A stretch of 64,000 nucleotides of DNA from CAZXYS01 sp964645005 (lineage in GTDB: Bacteria; Bacteroidota; Ignavibacteria; Kapaibacteriales; UBA2268), in assembly GCA_964645005.1 (NCBI GenBank), contig CAZXYS010000003.1:1-64000 (forward strand), written 5' to 3'. Positions 48,350 to 55,634 of this stretch are shown here, piece after piece. Position 1 is the stretch's first letter, and each line of letters begins with the position of its first letter. The notes under the pieces are model-generated. The model was given only the letters and a program-made list of their open reading frames with translations, ran no database searches and was not told where the DNA came from. The translations under genes and the position numbers were made by a program.

Positions 48350-49441
48350 ATGTTATTTTCCCACAATTTAGTTGACGACGTACAATTTGAAGGCGTACTT
48401 TTCGAGAAGAAGCCCTGTACGGATATGCAGGGGAATCCCGTTGAGGGCGTTTATAATGCGTGGATCACGCTTAATAATCCGAATCAGTATAATTCCTATA
48501 CGACGGATATGGTGAAAGGTGTGATCATGTATATGCGGCAGGCATCCAATGACAGAAGCGTCAATGCCGTGGTTTTCACTGCGGTGGGTGACAAGGCTTT
48601 CTGTACCGGCGGCAATACCAAGGAATATGCCGAGTACTATGCAGGCAATCCACAGGAATATAAGCAGTACATGCGGCTTTTCAATGATATGGTTTCGTCG
48701 ATTCTTATGAATGACAAGCCGGTAATTTGCAGGGCGAACGGTATGCGTATCGCCGGCGGGCAGGAGATCGGCATGGCTTGCGATTTCACGATTGCGCAGG
48801 ATCTTGCGCGGTTCGGTCAGGCGGGTCCCAAGCATGGCAGCGCACCTGACGGCGGCTCTACGGACTTCCTGCCGCTGTATGTGGGGATCGAGAATGCAAT
48901 GTATTCCTGCACTGTTTGCGATCCTTGGTGGGCGCATGAAGCGTTCCGCTATGGCTTGCTCACAGAGATAGTGCCGGCGCTGAAAGTCAACGGCGAGTTC
49001 ATTCCCAATCCTATGGTCCATACCGACAAATGGGTGGATGAGAGAGGTAATCTTGTCTATGGTAAGCCGAAGACCGGTGCTGAGAAAGACAAAGCTAAGG
49101 AAATGCTGAAAACTGGCGAAGTCGATCTTTTTTTGCTGGATCAGGCGGTCGAGACGATGTGCACGAAGCTGATGATGCTAATGCCCAACTGCCTCAGTAA
49201 GACGATCAACTCGCTCAGGAAGCATAAACTCGAGCATTGGGATAAGAATAAAGAGAGCAACCGCGACTGGCTGGCTCTAAACATGATGACCGAGGCGAAA
49301 GCGGGTTTCCGCGCTTTCAACGAGGGCGCCAAGGGTCACCAGGATGTCGATTTCATCAGGCTGCGTCAGCTTATCGCCGAGGGGCATGAGTGGAATGATG
49401 AGCTAATCGCGGAGATTTTTCCCAAGCAGTTGAAAGAGTAG
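48350..49441 (+). CDS. oah: 6-Oxocyclohex-1-ene-1-carbonyl-CoA hydrolase (Oah/BzdY/BamA)
   Basis: 363-aa member of the crotonase superfamily that hydrates the ring, cleaves the C-C bond and gives 3-hydroxypimelyl-CoA. Characteristic segments are NPNQYNSYTTDMVKGVIMYMRQAS, FTAVGDKAFCTGGNTKEYAEYYAGNPQEYKQYM, the oxyanion loop RIAGGQEIGMACDFTIA, GQAGPKHGSAPDGGSTDFLPL and DPWWAHEAFRYGLLTEIVP, all found in BamA/Oah proteins, which are used as markers for anaerobic aromatic degradation. Starts after about 190 bases of AT-rich leader, so it might have its own promoter. No defects seen. Confidence 0.95.
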   Translation: MLFSHNLVDDVQFEGVLFEKKPCTDMQGNPVEGVYNAWITLNNPNQYNSYTTDMVKGVIMYMRQASNDRSVNAVVFTAVGDKAFCTGGNTKEYAEYYAGNPQEYKQYMRLFNDMVSSILMNDKPVICRANGMRIAGGQEIGMACDFTIAQDLARFGQAGPKHGSAPDGGSTDFLPLYVGIENAMYSCTVCDPWWAHEAFRYGLLTEIVPALKVNGEFIPNPMVHTDKWVDERGNLVYGKPKTGAEKDKAKEMLKTGEVDLFLLDQAVETMCTKLMMLMPNCLSKTINSLRKHKLEHWDKNKESNRDWLALNMMTEAKAGFRAFNEGAKGHQDVDFIRLRQLIAEGHEWNDELIAEIFPKQLKE

Positions 49442-49442
49442 G

Positions 49443-49612
49443 TTTAATCCCTACGGGATAAACCTTGTTCTTTTACACATTTTTTACAAACGTTGAATTC
49501 CTACGGAATTCAAAGAAAGCGGAGAATATCAATATAAAAATCCGTTAGGATTTTAACGTTTGTAGAAATGTAAACCCAGTAGGGAACAGGTTAATCCGTA
49601 GGATTTAAACGT
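49443..49612. repeat. Cluster of short palindromes with …CTACGG… centres
   Basis: ATCCCTACGGGAT, GAATTCCTACGGAATTC, AAAATCCGTTAGGATTTT and AATCCGTAGGATT occur in succession, separated by about 35-60 bases, with AACGTTGAA/TTAACGTTT flanks. It lies between oah and dch. Each element is an inverted repeat around CTACGG/CCGTAG. Might be a composite REP-type array. Not coding. Confidence 0.7.
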
Positions 49613-49658
49613 GAAAAATAGATTCCTCAATTTTTTAATATAACGAAGGAATACAATC

Positions 49659-50432
49659 ATGGAAAAGATCAGGTACGATTTCACTCATGAAAATTCCGTT
49701 TGTCAGGTGATCCTTAATGACGGCAAAGGAAATGTGCTCGATTCGATTATGATGAATGATCTGCATAAGCTCTTTGCCGAATTGAAGGATAATCAGGACA
49801 TAAAGCTCATCACTTTCGAGGGCGCCCGGAATAATTTCTCTTTTGGCGCAAGCGTCCAGGAGCACACAAAAGAGAATTGCGGCGAGATGCTTAAAAGCTT
49901 CCATCAATTGTTCTACGAGATTGCCGATTTATCTATCCCGATGGCAGCGAAAATTTCCGGGCAGTGCCTCGGCGGCGGGATGGAACTGGCGCTGGCTTGT
50001 AACTTCCTTTATGCCGATAAAACGGCGAAGCTGGGACAGCCTGAGATCATGCTCGGTGTGTATGCGCCGCCGGCATCGATACTTCTGCCGCTGAAAATCG
50101 GCAATGCGAAAGCTGAGGAAATCCTGCTTACCGGTAAAACGGTCGACGCGGATAGAGCAAGACAATGCGGGCTTATCAATAAAGTGTACGACGACAAAAA
50201 AGCGATGGATGGCGGTGTCGACGAATGGATCGATAATACTTTCGCCAACAAGAGCGCTTCTTCTCTGCGATTTGCGACGCGGGTGGCGCGGAAGCATTTC
50301 AATGAAGTGCTGCTCAAGGAACTGCCGGAAATCGAGAAGATATATGTCAATGAACTGATGGAAACCAAGGACGCTAACGAGGGCATTAACTCTTTCCTCG
50401 AGAAGAGGAAGCCGATATGGAGGAATAGGTGA
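49659..50432 (+). CDS. dch: Cyclohexa-1,5-diene-1-carbonyl-CoA hydratase (Dch/BzdW)
   Basis: 257-aa crotonase-family protein that adds water to the dienoyl-CoA made by benzoyl-CoA reductase. ILNDGKGNVLDSIMMNDL at the start, oxyanion-hole segments FEGARNNFSFGASVQEH and KISGQCLGGGMELALACNFLYAD, then LGQPEIMLGVYAPPAS and LLTGKTVDADRARQCGLINKV. The lack of both crotonase glutamates (positions equivalent to CGGGMELALAC... EIMLGV contain E residues) cannot be checked here. It is the last gene of the aromatic block. Context with had and oah makes Dch the natural assignment. Confidence 0.92.
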   Translation: MEKIRYDFTHENSVCQVILNDGKGNVLDSIMMNDLHKLFAELKDNQDIKLITFEGARNNFSFGASVQEHTKENCGEMLKSFHQLFYEIADLSIPMAAKISGQCLGGGMELALACNFLYADKTAKLGQPEIMLGVYAPPASILLPLKIGNAKAEEILLTGKTVDADRARQCGLINKVYDDKKAMDGGVDEWIDNTFANKSASSLRFATRVARKHFNEVLLKELPEIEKIYVNELMETKDANEGINSFLEKRKPIWRNR

Positions 50433-50481
50433 GCCTTTATTTGGTTACAGGTTATTGGCTGCATGTTACAGGTGTAAGAAT

Positions 50482-50531
50482 AACCCCCGTAACATCTATG
50501 GCGTTACCCCCTTTTTAATTAAGGAGGGAGA
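50482..50531. repeat. SD/anti-SD palindromic repeat, long version (copy 9, diverged)
   Basis: AACCCCCGTAACATCTATGG, CGTTACCCCCTTTTTAATTA, AGGAGGGAGA. The internal CGTAAC...GCGTTACC arm pair and the AAGGAGGGA half identify it with the family. Confidence 0.65.
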
Positions 50532-50696
50532 GCAGAGTTATAGTGGGATTTGCAGGGCTTCATCGGTTGCAGCAACCGACGGGGCAATGTCTTATATCAT
50601 TTGCTAAATGATTTTAGACATATAATATCACTTACATAATTGCTTAATCCCGGATTTTTAATTAGAACAAAAATAATCTCCTGTTCCCCCTCATCC

Positions 50697-50790
50697 TCAG
50701 CCCTTCTCCCGGCGGGAGAAGGGTGTAAGAATTTCTTATTACACTGAAAGTCCCTTCTCCACTTGGGAGAAGGGATTTAGGGATGAGGGA
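50697..50790. repeat. Palindromic repeat (CCCTTCTCCC…GGGAGAAGGG family)
   Basis: Two hairpins: CCCTTCTCCCGGCGGGAGAAGGG, given as arms CCCTTCTCCC/GGGAGAAGGG around GGC, and CCCTTCTCC/GGGAGAAGGG around ACTT. Flanks CCCTCATCCT at the left and GGATGAGGG at the right are complementary, so the entire 90 bases form one inverted repeat with internal stems. This element type is common in many bacteria. Confidence 0.75.
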
Positions 50791-50879
50791 ATTCTTCTAA
50801 TGAATATTCCCTCTAACATTTTTGTAAACACAAGTCTCCCATAGGATTATCAAAAACCATGAATTAATAAGAATCCGAC

Positions 50880-50990
50880 CCGCCCTCGCCACGCTAAGCG
50901 TGGTTTCCGCTGAGCTGCAACTGCGCTCGGGCACCCCTCAAAGAGGGGAATTCCGTCAGATGTAACATCTGACGGGACGTTCTGAGGCAA
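50880..50990. repeat. Group of hairpins downstream of the cluster
   Basis: CCACGCTAAGCGTGG, CCCCTCAAAGAGGGG and CGTCAGATGTAACATCTGACG follow each other within 110 bases. All are perfect or near-perfect inverted repeats. On the minus side they could transcriptionally insulate the CNNM gene. Origin unknown. Confidence 0.65.
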
Positions 50991-51189
50991 GTTAGCTGCT
51001 TTTTGCCACAAATGCAATTTTTGTATTGTGAATCCGGGTTAATAATATCTAAACAAAAAACAAATAGAACTAACACAAGATTTTCGGTTTTATTTCAAAT
51101 AAGATAATGATATAACTTATGGATTAAAAACTAATCACTCGACGTCAAAAATCCATTGAAAAATGATAATTTCTTCAACCGGCAGGCAT

Positions 51190-52236
51190 TTAGTCCTCAT
51201 ACTTCTGAAGAATAGATTCCACGCGGCGATCGCGCTTCTGCTTGGCATATTCGCGAAGATCGACAACGGTATCCGCTTCATCGACAATCTCGACGCCCAA
51301 CATAGTCTCGAGTACATCCTCCATAGTCAGTATGCCTTCCACGCCTCCGTACTCATCGACTACGACGAAAAGATGCTGCCGCCGCTGCAGGAAGCGGTCG
51401 AGTGCTTTATCGAGTTCAGCATTTTCTGGAATGAAATACACTTCGCGGGCGAATTCTTGTATCTTGAGCGAATGTTTCCCTTCCAGCGCTGCGCTCATCA
51501 AATCGCGGGTAGTCACATAACCAATAACGCCGCTGTCGAGCGAGTCCGACTCCCAAATAGGAAAGCGGGAATACATCTTCAGTTCCTGCATTGAGATTAC
51601 CTCGCCGACAGTCTTGTCGGCGGCGCAGCTAAAGATAACGGTACGCGGTGTCATCACGTCCGAGACGAGCACTTGGGAAAACCTGATCATGTTTTTGAGG
51701 ATATGGTATTCGCCGGCTTCGAGGGTGCCTTCCTCGCGGGAAGTTTCAAGCAGATCGGTTAGATCTTCGCGGGAAAAATCATGGCGGTTTTTACCGAGCA
51801 ATCTGTCATTTATCCATACAAGAAAGGAAATTAGAGGTTTGCTAAAAATCATGAATAATATAAGGACTTTTGTCACCTTCATAGCCAGTTTCCGCGAAAA
51901 TTTCTTGCCAAGAACAACCAGAAACGACCGCAGAATAAACAATGTAAAGAACAAAATGCCTATGCCGTAAAGATAAGCAATACCGCCCGTAAATTTATCT
52001 AAAATGAACGACCCGAGAAAAATTCCGGCAAGCGCATAGAAAAACAATTCGATGATGAAAAAGGCATTCAGCGATTCTTCAAAATGATCTTTCAGTCCGG
52101 CAAGGTACCTGGACATTGTCCGTGAGCCTTCGGAAAGCCCGTTCAGATCTTCGTTGGTCAGCGAATTAATTATCGAGGATAAAAACGCAGTGAGCAACCC
52201 GATAAAGATTAGCAGCGCTATTAGCGAAACTTCCAT
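51190..52236 (-). CDS. CNNM/CorC-type membrane protein with CBS pair (HlyC/CorC family)
   Basis: 348 aa. Four hydrophobic segments in the N-terminal DUF21/CNNM domain (residues about 5-25, 60-80, 90-115, 125-145: EVSLIALLIFIGLLTAFL..., FFIIELFFYALAGIFLGSFI, IGILFFTLFILRSFLVVL). Then a Bateman module with CBS1 (SDVMTPRTVIFSCAADKTVGEV) and CBS2 (VYFIPENAELDKALDRFLQRRQHLFVVVDEYGGVEGILTMEDVLE). The usual C-terminal CorC/HlyC domain is absent; the chain ends after VVDLREYAKQKRDRR. Proteins of this family export or sense Mg2+/Co2+. Transcribed alone on the minus strand. Confidence 0.88.
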   Translation of the reverse strand: MEVSLIALLIFIGLLTAFLSSIINSLTNEDLNGLSEGSRTMSRYLAGLKDHFEESLNAFFIIELFFYALAGIFLGSFILDKFTGGIAYLYGIGILFFTLFILRSFLVVLGKKFSRKLAMKVTKVLILFMIFSKPLISFLVWINDRLLGKNRHDFSREDLTDLLETSREEGTLEAGEYHILKNMIRFSQVLVSDVMTPRTVIFSCAADKTVGEVISMQELKMYSRFPIWESDSLDSGVIGYVTTRDLMSAALEGKHSLKIQEFAREVYFIPENAELDKALDRFLQRRQHLFVVVDEYGGVEGILTMEDVLETMLGVEIVDEADTVVDLREYAKQKRDRRVESILQKYED

Positions 52237-52462
52237 ATTTTATGGAATATCTCCCGAAATGTAACACATAACCAGTGGTAATAAAATGTTCATAACTATT
52301 AATAAAAAATATTGTCTGAACTTAACACGTTTAAAAGTTTCAATCTATTTTAAATATATGAGTTCCCTAATTGATAATAACAGCAATGATAAACGCTTCC
52401 CCGCAAGGTTGATGCAGGGATACAAATCTAAGGGAAACATTGGGATACTCATTTTTATTGAT

Positions 52463-53098
52463 CTATTGTGCGCTAAACTGTTTATCTACTATTGTTATTC
52501 GCCCCGGATAGGTTATCGCTCCCAATCCTGTGGAAACAGTCGGTTTTGCGTCCAATTTAAGTCTGGCAGCGCTGCCTTTCACGCCGCCGACAGCCATAGC
52601 GAGATTCAGCAATCCGTCATACCCTTTGTTGCTGAAATAATCGTACAGATCGAGCGAAATGCTCAACGGTATTATCTCTTTCTGCCCGCTTCCGGGAATC
52701 ATAATAGTTCTGTTTATGTTGCCATGGATAGTCTCTACGTCATCAATATACAGCTTCCAGTCGAAGTTCGTGATCTTTGCATTGGTGGATTGGGTAGCGC
52801 CGCTGCCGTCATTCGGATTTCTCGCAGCGACGTTGAGTACGAAATCAGCAGGGAACTTATTATCCTTGAAAGCTTTTCCCAATTTCACGCCGTCCATCAT
52901 CGACAGATCGGAAACAGATTTTTTATTGCTTAGATTTATCCCGGCGAGACTGAAATTCTCTACATCTTCCAGCTTGAATTCAAGCTTCTTCAGATCTGCC
53001 ATTGCCTGAGAATACTGTTTAAGCGTTTCGCAGCCTTCAATCAATGCAAGCGAAATCGTAAGTGAAGTAACCACGAACAGTATTTTTATCAATTTCAT
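52463..53098 (-). CDS. LEA14-like (LEA type 2/WHy) lipoprotein
   Basis: 211 aa. The signal peptide ends ISLALIEGC with Cys23 as lipid site. The mature domain matches the LEA_2/WHy fold: FKLEDVENFSLAGINLSNKK, FVLNVAARNPNDGSG, ITNFDWKLYIDDVETIHGNI, MIPGSGQKEIIPLSISLDLYDYF. Such small beta-sandwich lipoproteins are found at the cell envelope and function is not known in bacteria; plant LEA14 is linked to desiccation stress. About 230 bases separate it from the CNNM gene. Ends with ITIVDKQFSAQ. Confidence 0.8.
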   Translation of the reverse strand: MKLIKILFVVTSLTISLALIEGCETLKQYSQAMADLKKLEFKLEDVENFSLAGINLSNKKSVSDLSMMDGVKLGKAFKDNKFPADFVLNVAARNPNDGSGATQSTNAKITNFDWKLYIDDVETIHGNINRTIMIPGSGQKEIIPLSISLDLYDYFSNKGYDGLLNLAMAVGGVKGSAARLKLDAKPTVSTGLGAITYPGRITIVDKQFSAQ

Positions 53099-53136
53099 AA
53101 TTTCCTCAGTCAGATAATTACAATTGTCAAAATTTA

Positions 53137-53616
53137 TTAAAGACCTTTTTCAGAAAGAAGATCAGAAACCGATTTTCCTTTGACTTCCCCATTAAGAGCT
53201 TTTTCTAGAAGTTCCTCCAGTGCCGCTGATTTTTTCTTATTTATATTCAAATCAGACAATAATTTAACTTTCGCAATAAGCAGCTTTTCTTCAATAGGCT
53301 TACTCAGAAAATCATCGGCGCCCGCTTCTATCGACTTCAACTGATTCGCCACATCATTCAAAGCTGTAACTATCACCACAGGAATTTCTTTCGTATCATC
53401 GCTTGCTTTCAGCCGTTTAACAGTTTCATAACCATCGAGCCTTGGCATCATTACGTCAAGCACTATGGCATCGGGATGTTTCTCTTCCACTTTTTCAATG
53501 CATTCCATGCCGTCATAGGCTTCCACGGCGTCGTATCCGTTAGCTTCAAGGTAGCGGCGCAATAGTTTCGTCGTTATCCTGTTATCGTCAACAACCAGTA
53601 TCGAAGGCTTACCCAT
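53137..53616 (-). CDS. Single-domain response regulator with a C-terminal helical tail
   Basis: 159 aa. Receiver signature ILVVDDNRITTKLL, phospho-acceptor Asp54 (IVLDVMMPRLDGYE), switch Thr84 (VIVTALND) and Lys106 (DDFLSKPIEE). The remaining about 50 residues are helical (LNINKKKSAALEELLEKALNGEVKG) and may form a dimerising or target-binding helix. The receiver part resembles PleD/PilH-type modules. No kinase gene is adjacent, so the partner is elsewhere. Independent of the 7678 regulator. Confidence 0.9.
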   Translation of the reverse strand: MGKPSILVVDDNRITTKLLRRYLEANGYDAVEAYDGMECIEKVEEKHPDAIVLDVMMPRLDGYETVKRLKASDDTKEIPVVIVTALNDVANQLKSIEAGADDFLSKPIEEKLLIAKVKLLSDLNINKKKSAALEELLEKALNGEVKGKSVSDLLSEKGL

Positions 53617-53806
53617 AAATTTCCTCTAATCATTTTATCCTAATATTAAAAAACACCGGAAACAATTTACAATTTAATTCATTAAGTAATAATAATAAAA
53701 TTTTTCTTAATTCGCAATATATATTTCTGATAAAAAGTGTTCCCGTAAAATTACTGAAATTTTTTGACGTCCGAAATTTTAAATTCATTTAAATACCAAT
53801 AATATT

Positions 53807-54100
53807 TCAGATATAGTCAAAATTCTCTTTACTCTCGAGATAATCGATCAAAAATTGACCTTTTCTCGTTATTTTAGACCAGCAACATTTATACCAATCT
53901 ATGACAGTTCCACGTAAATATCCGTCGATTATCAATTTCCGGGCGCATTTGTTTATCTCTTCCTCGCTGTATTTCCGCAGATCAACATCCTTCCCGGCGC
54001 TGTCCTTCAGGATAAGCAATGCAAGCTCATCCGATGATTTGGGCTCGGGTTCCATATCATCGAAAAAAGGCTCCTCTATGTTAATTCCTTCAAAAATCAT
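53807..54100 (-). CDS. Small winged-helix-like protein of unknown function
   Basis: 97 aa. Acidic N-terminus (MIFEGINIEEPFFDDMEPEP) followed by DELALLILKDSAGKDVD, INKCARKLIIDGYLRGTVID and WSKITRKGQFLIDYLES. The latter pattern (…I..L...GY..G......W..IT..G..FL..L) resembles YjcQ/DUF2513-like winged helices, i.e. a small DNA-binding protein. It follows the S24 gene by 10 bases and is the last gene of a putative four-gene restriction-modification operon. Not recognised with certainty. Confidence 0.6.
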   Translation of the reverse strand: MIFEGINIEEPFFDDMEPEPKSSDELALLILKDSAGKDVDLRKYSEEEINKCARKLIIDGYLRGTVIDWYKCCWSKITRKGQFLIDYLESKENFDYI

Positions 54101-54110
54101 TCTCAGTCTG

Positions 54111-54752
54111 CTATAACTTCTTACTCAATATATGTTTAACTACGCCGATGATCCTTAATTCCATCTTATCAGTTATCTTCACCGGAATATAATCGGGATT
54201 TTCCGAGATAAGCCATTCATTTTCATCGATTTTCCTGTAGCGCTTGATGAACTGCCTGCCGAAAACTTCTGCTAGAATGATATCACCATCCTTCGCAGTT
54301 TCACCTGTATCCACGGTCAACATATCACCATTATTTATTCCCGTCCTGACCATCGAATCACCAAGCGCCCTGCAAATTAATATTTTTTCCGGTTCCAAAC
54401 CCAATATTTCGAAAATTTTATTTGCATCGAATTTTTCCGGCAGTTCGATATCATCACTGTCAATCTTTTTAACATCATTTATATCAGCAATATAGGGCTT
54501 GCTAACCTCTTCAACACCCCCGCCTAAATCGACATTCTCAATTGCATCGATAGTCCTGACGGCAGCATCCACCGCCTCATCGAAAGCGGAAATCCCTCTA
54601 TCTCTGCATTCCTCATAAACAATCTTACTCTTCCAGCCGTAATTCGAGAAACCGGTATTTTCAAGCGTTATGCATTTTTTGGCAAGTTCAAATAACCCGC
54701 TTTCGCTCATCAAGCTTACTTTCTCTCTGAATTGCTTTCGTGTCATTTTCAA
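54111..54752 (-). CDS. S24-family peptidase (LexA/UmuD-like) in a restriction-modification operon
   Basis: 213 aa. C-terminal S24 domain with catalytic Ser133 (ICRALGDSMVRTGINNGDML) and Lys170 (EVFGRQFIKRYRK); ends with NPDYIPVKITDKMELRIIGVV as in LexA/UmuD. The N-terminal 110 residues are not an XRE or LexA helix-turn-helix; they are acidic with a helical DEAVDAAVRTIDAIEN segment and an SRG-like patch. A clear Ala-Gly/Cys-Gly cleavage site is not evident. It is positioned 16 bases downstream of the D12 methyltransferase gene. An SOS-responsive regulator or UmuD-like factor for the R-M genes is conceivable, but this pairing is unusual. Confidence 0.78.
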   Translation of the reverse strand: MKMTRKQFREKVSLMSESGLFELAKKCITLENTGFSNYGWKSKIVYEECRDRGISAFDEAVDAAVRTIDAIENVDLGGGVEEVSKPYIADINDVKKIDSDDIELPEKFDANKIFEILGLEPEKILICRALGDSMVRTGINNGDMLTVDTGETAKDGDIILAEVFGRQFIKRYRKIDENEWLISENPDYIPVKITDKMELRIIGVVKHILSKKL

Positions 54753-54768
54753 CGGCAGAATTTTAGAT

Positions 54769-55632
54769 TTATAATGGAATATACTTTACTTTTGGTTCAT
54801 TGAACATTGCTATTTGTTTTTCCGGCTGTAAGTCATATAAATAATTTGATACGAATATTTCTTTCTGTTTTTGTTTGGAACTATCAGTTACATTTCTCAT
54901 TCCATAAGTCAGTTCCCAGGTAAATATCTTAGCAAAGGAAAAGAGTTTTCGGATGTAAGAATCATCGTCGTAAGTGATTAACCAGTTATGTTTACAGTTT
55001 TTCATGACTTCAGCGAATCTGTCATGGTCGAAAACTTTGTGTAGGTTGCCGTTTTTCCCGTACAGAGCGGATTTTTTCGTTGAAAAATAAGGCGGATCAA
55101 GAAAGATAAAAACGTTTTCACCATCTTCTTCCATTACTTTTTGATAATCGTAATTGGTTACCAAAGTATCATTTAGGACGTTTTTCAAATTCGATAATCT
55201 TTCAATACTGGAATAAGTGAATCTCTTTTCAAAAGCCTGCTGCGAGAATCCACCGCTTTCGCTAGTCCCGGAAAAAGTTATCCTGTTCAAAACGAAAAAT
55301 GCAGCGGCAATCTGAACATCATTAAATCTCAAAATATTGTCAATCAAATACCTATGCAGTTTTTTGCCTTCATTATATTCCTTACGCCACTTTAAAACCT
55401 GTTCAACGACTTTATCCAATTTCCGCTGGCTGACTTCCCAGAACTTAAACAACTCATAATACAAATCATTTATCCAAAAACTTTTGTCGGGATATTTTTG
55501 TTTCAAATATATAAAAACAGAACCACCCCCGACAAAAGGTTCCCTGAATTCATCAAAGTCAGGGATTAATGGCGCAATCGCTTTAATCGCTTTGCTTTTG
55601 CCGCCGGGGTATCGTAAAGGGCTTGTAATCAC
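54769..55632 (-). CDS. D12-class DNA adenine-N6 methyltransferase (type II R-M)
   Basis: 287 aa. FxGxG-like motif I FREPFVGGGSVFIYLK, catalytic motif IV FLDPPYF (DPPY), and the N-terminal PLRYPGGKSKAIKAI typical of Dam/D12 methylases (M.DpnII A, T4 Dam). Recognition specificity cannot be inferred. It lies 2 bases after the 367-aa protein on the same strand, an arrangement typical for a restriction-modification pair. The methyltransferase protects host DNA. Confidence 0.92.
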   Translation of the reverse strand: MITSPLRYPGGKSKAIKAIAPLIPDFDEFREPFVGGGSVFIYLKQKYPDKSFWINDLYYELFKFWEVSQRKLDKVVEQVLKWRKEYNEGKKLHRYLIDNILRFNDVQIAAAFFVLNRITFSGTSESGGFSQQAFEKRFTYSSIERLSNLKNVLNDTLVTNYDYQKVMEEDGENVFIFLDPPYFSTKKSALYGKNGNLHKVFDHDRFAEVMKNCKHNWLITYDDDSYIRKLFSFAKIFTWELTYGMRNVTDSSKQKQKEIFVSNYLYDLQPEKQIAMFNEPKVKYIPL

Positions 55633-55634
55633 TA

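Larger units (their letters stand above)
50433..51189. other. 757-base repeat-rich region ending the aromatic cluster
   Basis: No protein-coding sequence. It contains a GGCTGCATGTTACAGGTGTA motif at 50452 (also at 38465), an SD/anti-SD repeat (50482-50531), a CCCTTCTCCC...GGGAGAAGGG element (50697-50790), several hairpins (50880-50990) and an AT-rich tail. Such density suggests a preferred insertion zone after the operon end. Confidence 0.75.

Noticed and set aside
49443..49612. CRISPR array with irregular repeats
   Set aside because: Individual elements are different-length palindromes, not direct repeats with spacers of fixed size.
22294..50432. Class II (BamB-I) benzoyl-CoA reductase
   Set aside because: No tungsten-enzyme (BamB, aldehyde:ferredoxin oxidoreductase family) or BamC-I genes are present. 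The two ASKHA ATPase subunits point to class I.
53137..53616. A receiver that belongs to the giant kinase
   Set aside because: It is 46 kb away, transcribed singly, and of a different receiver subtype; the Rcp1-type regulator at 7678 is the better partner.
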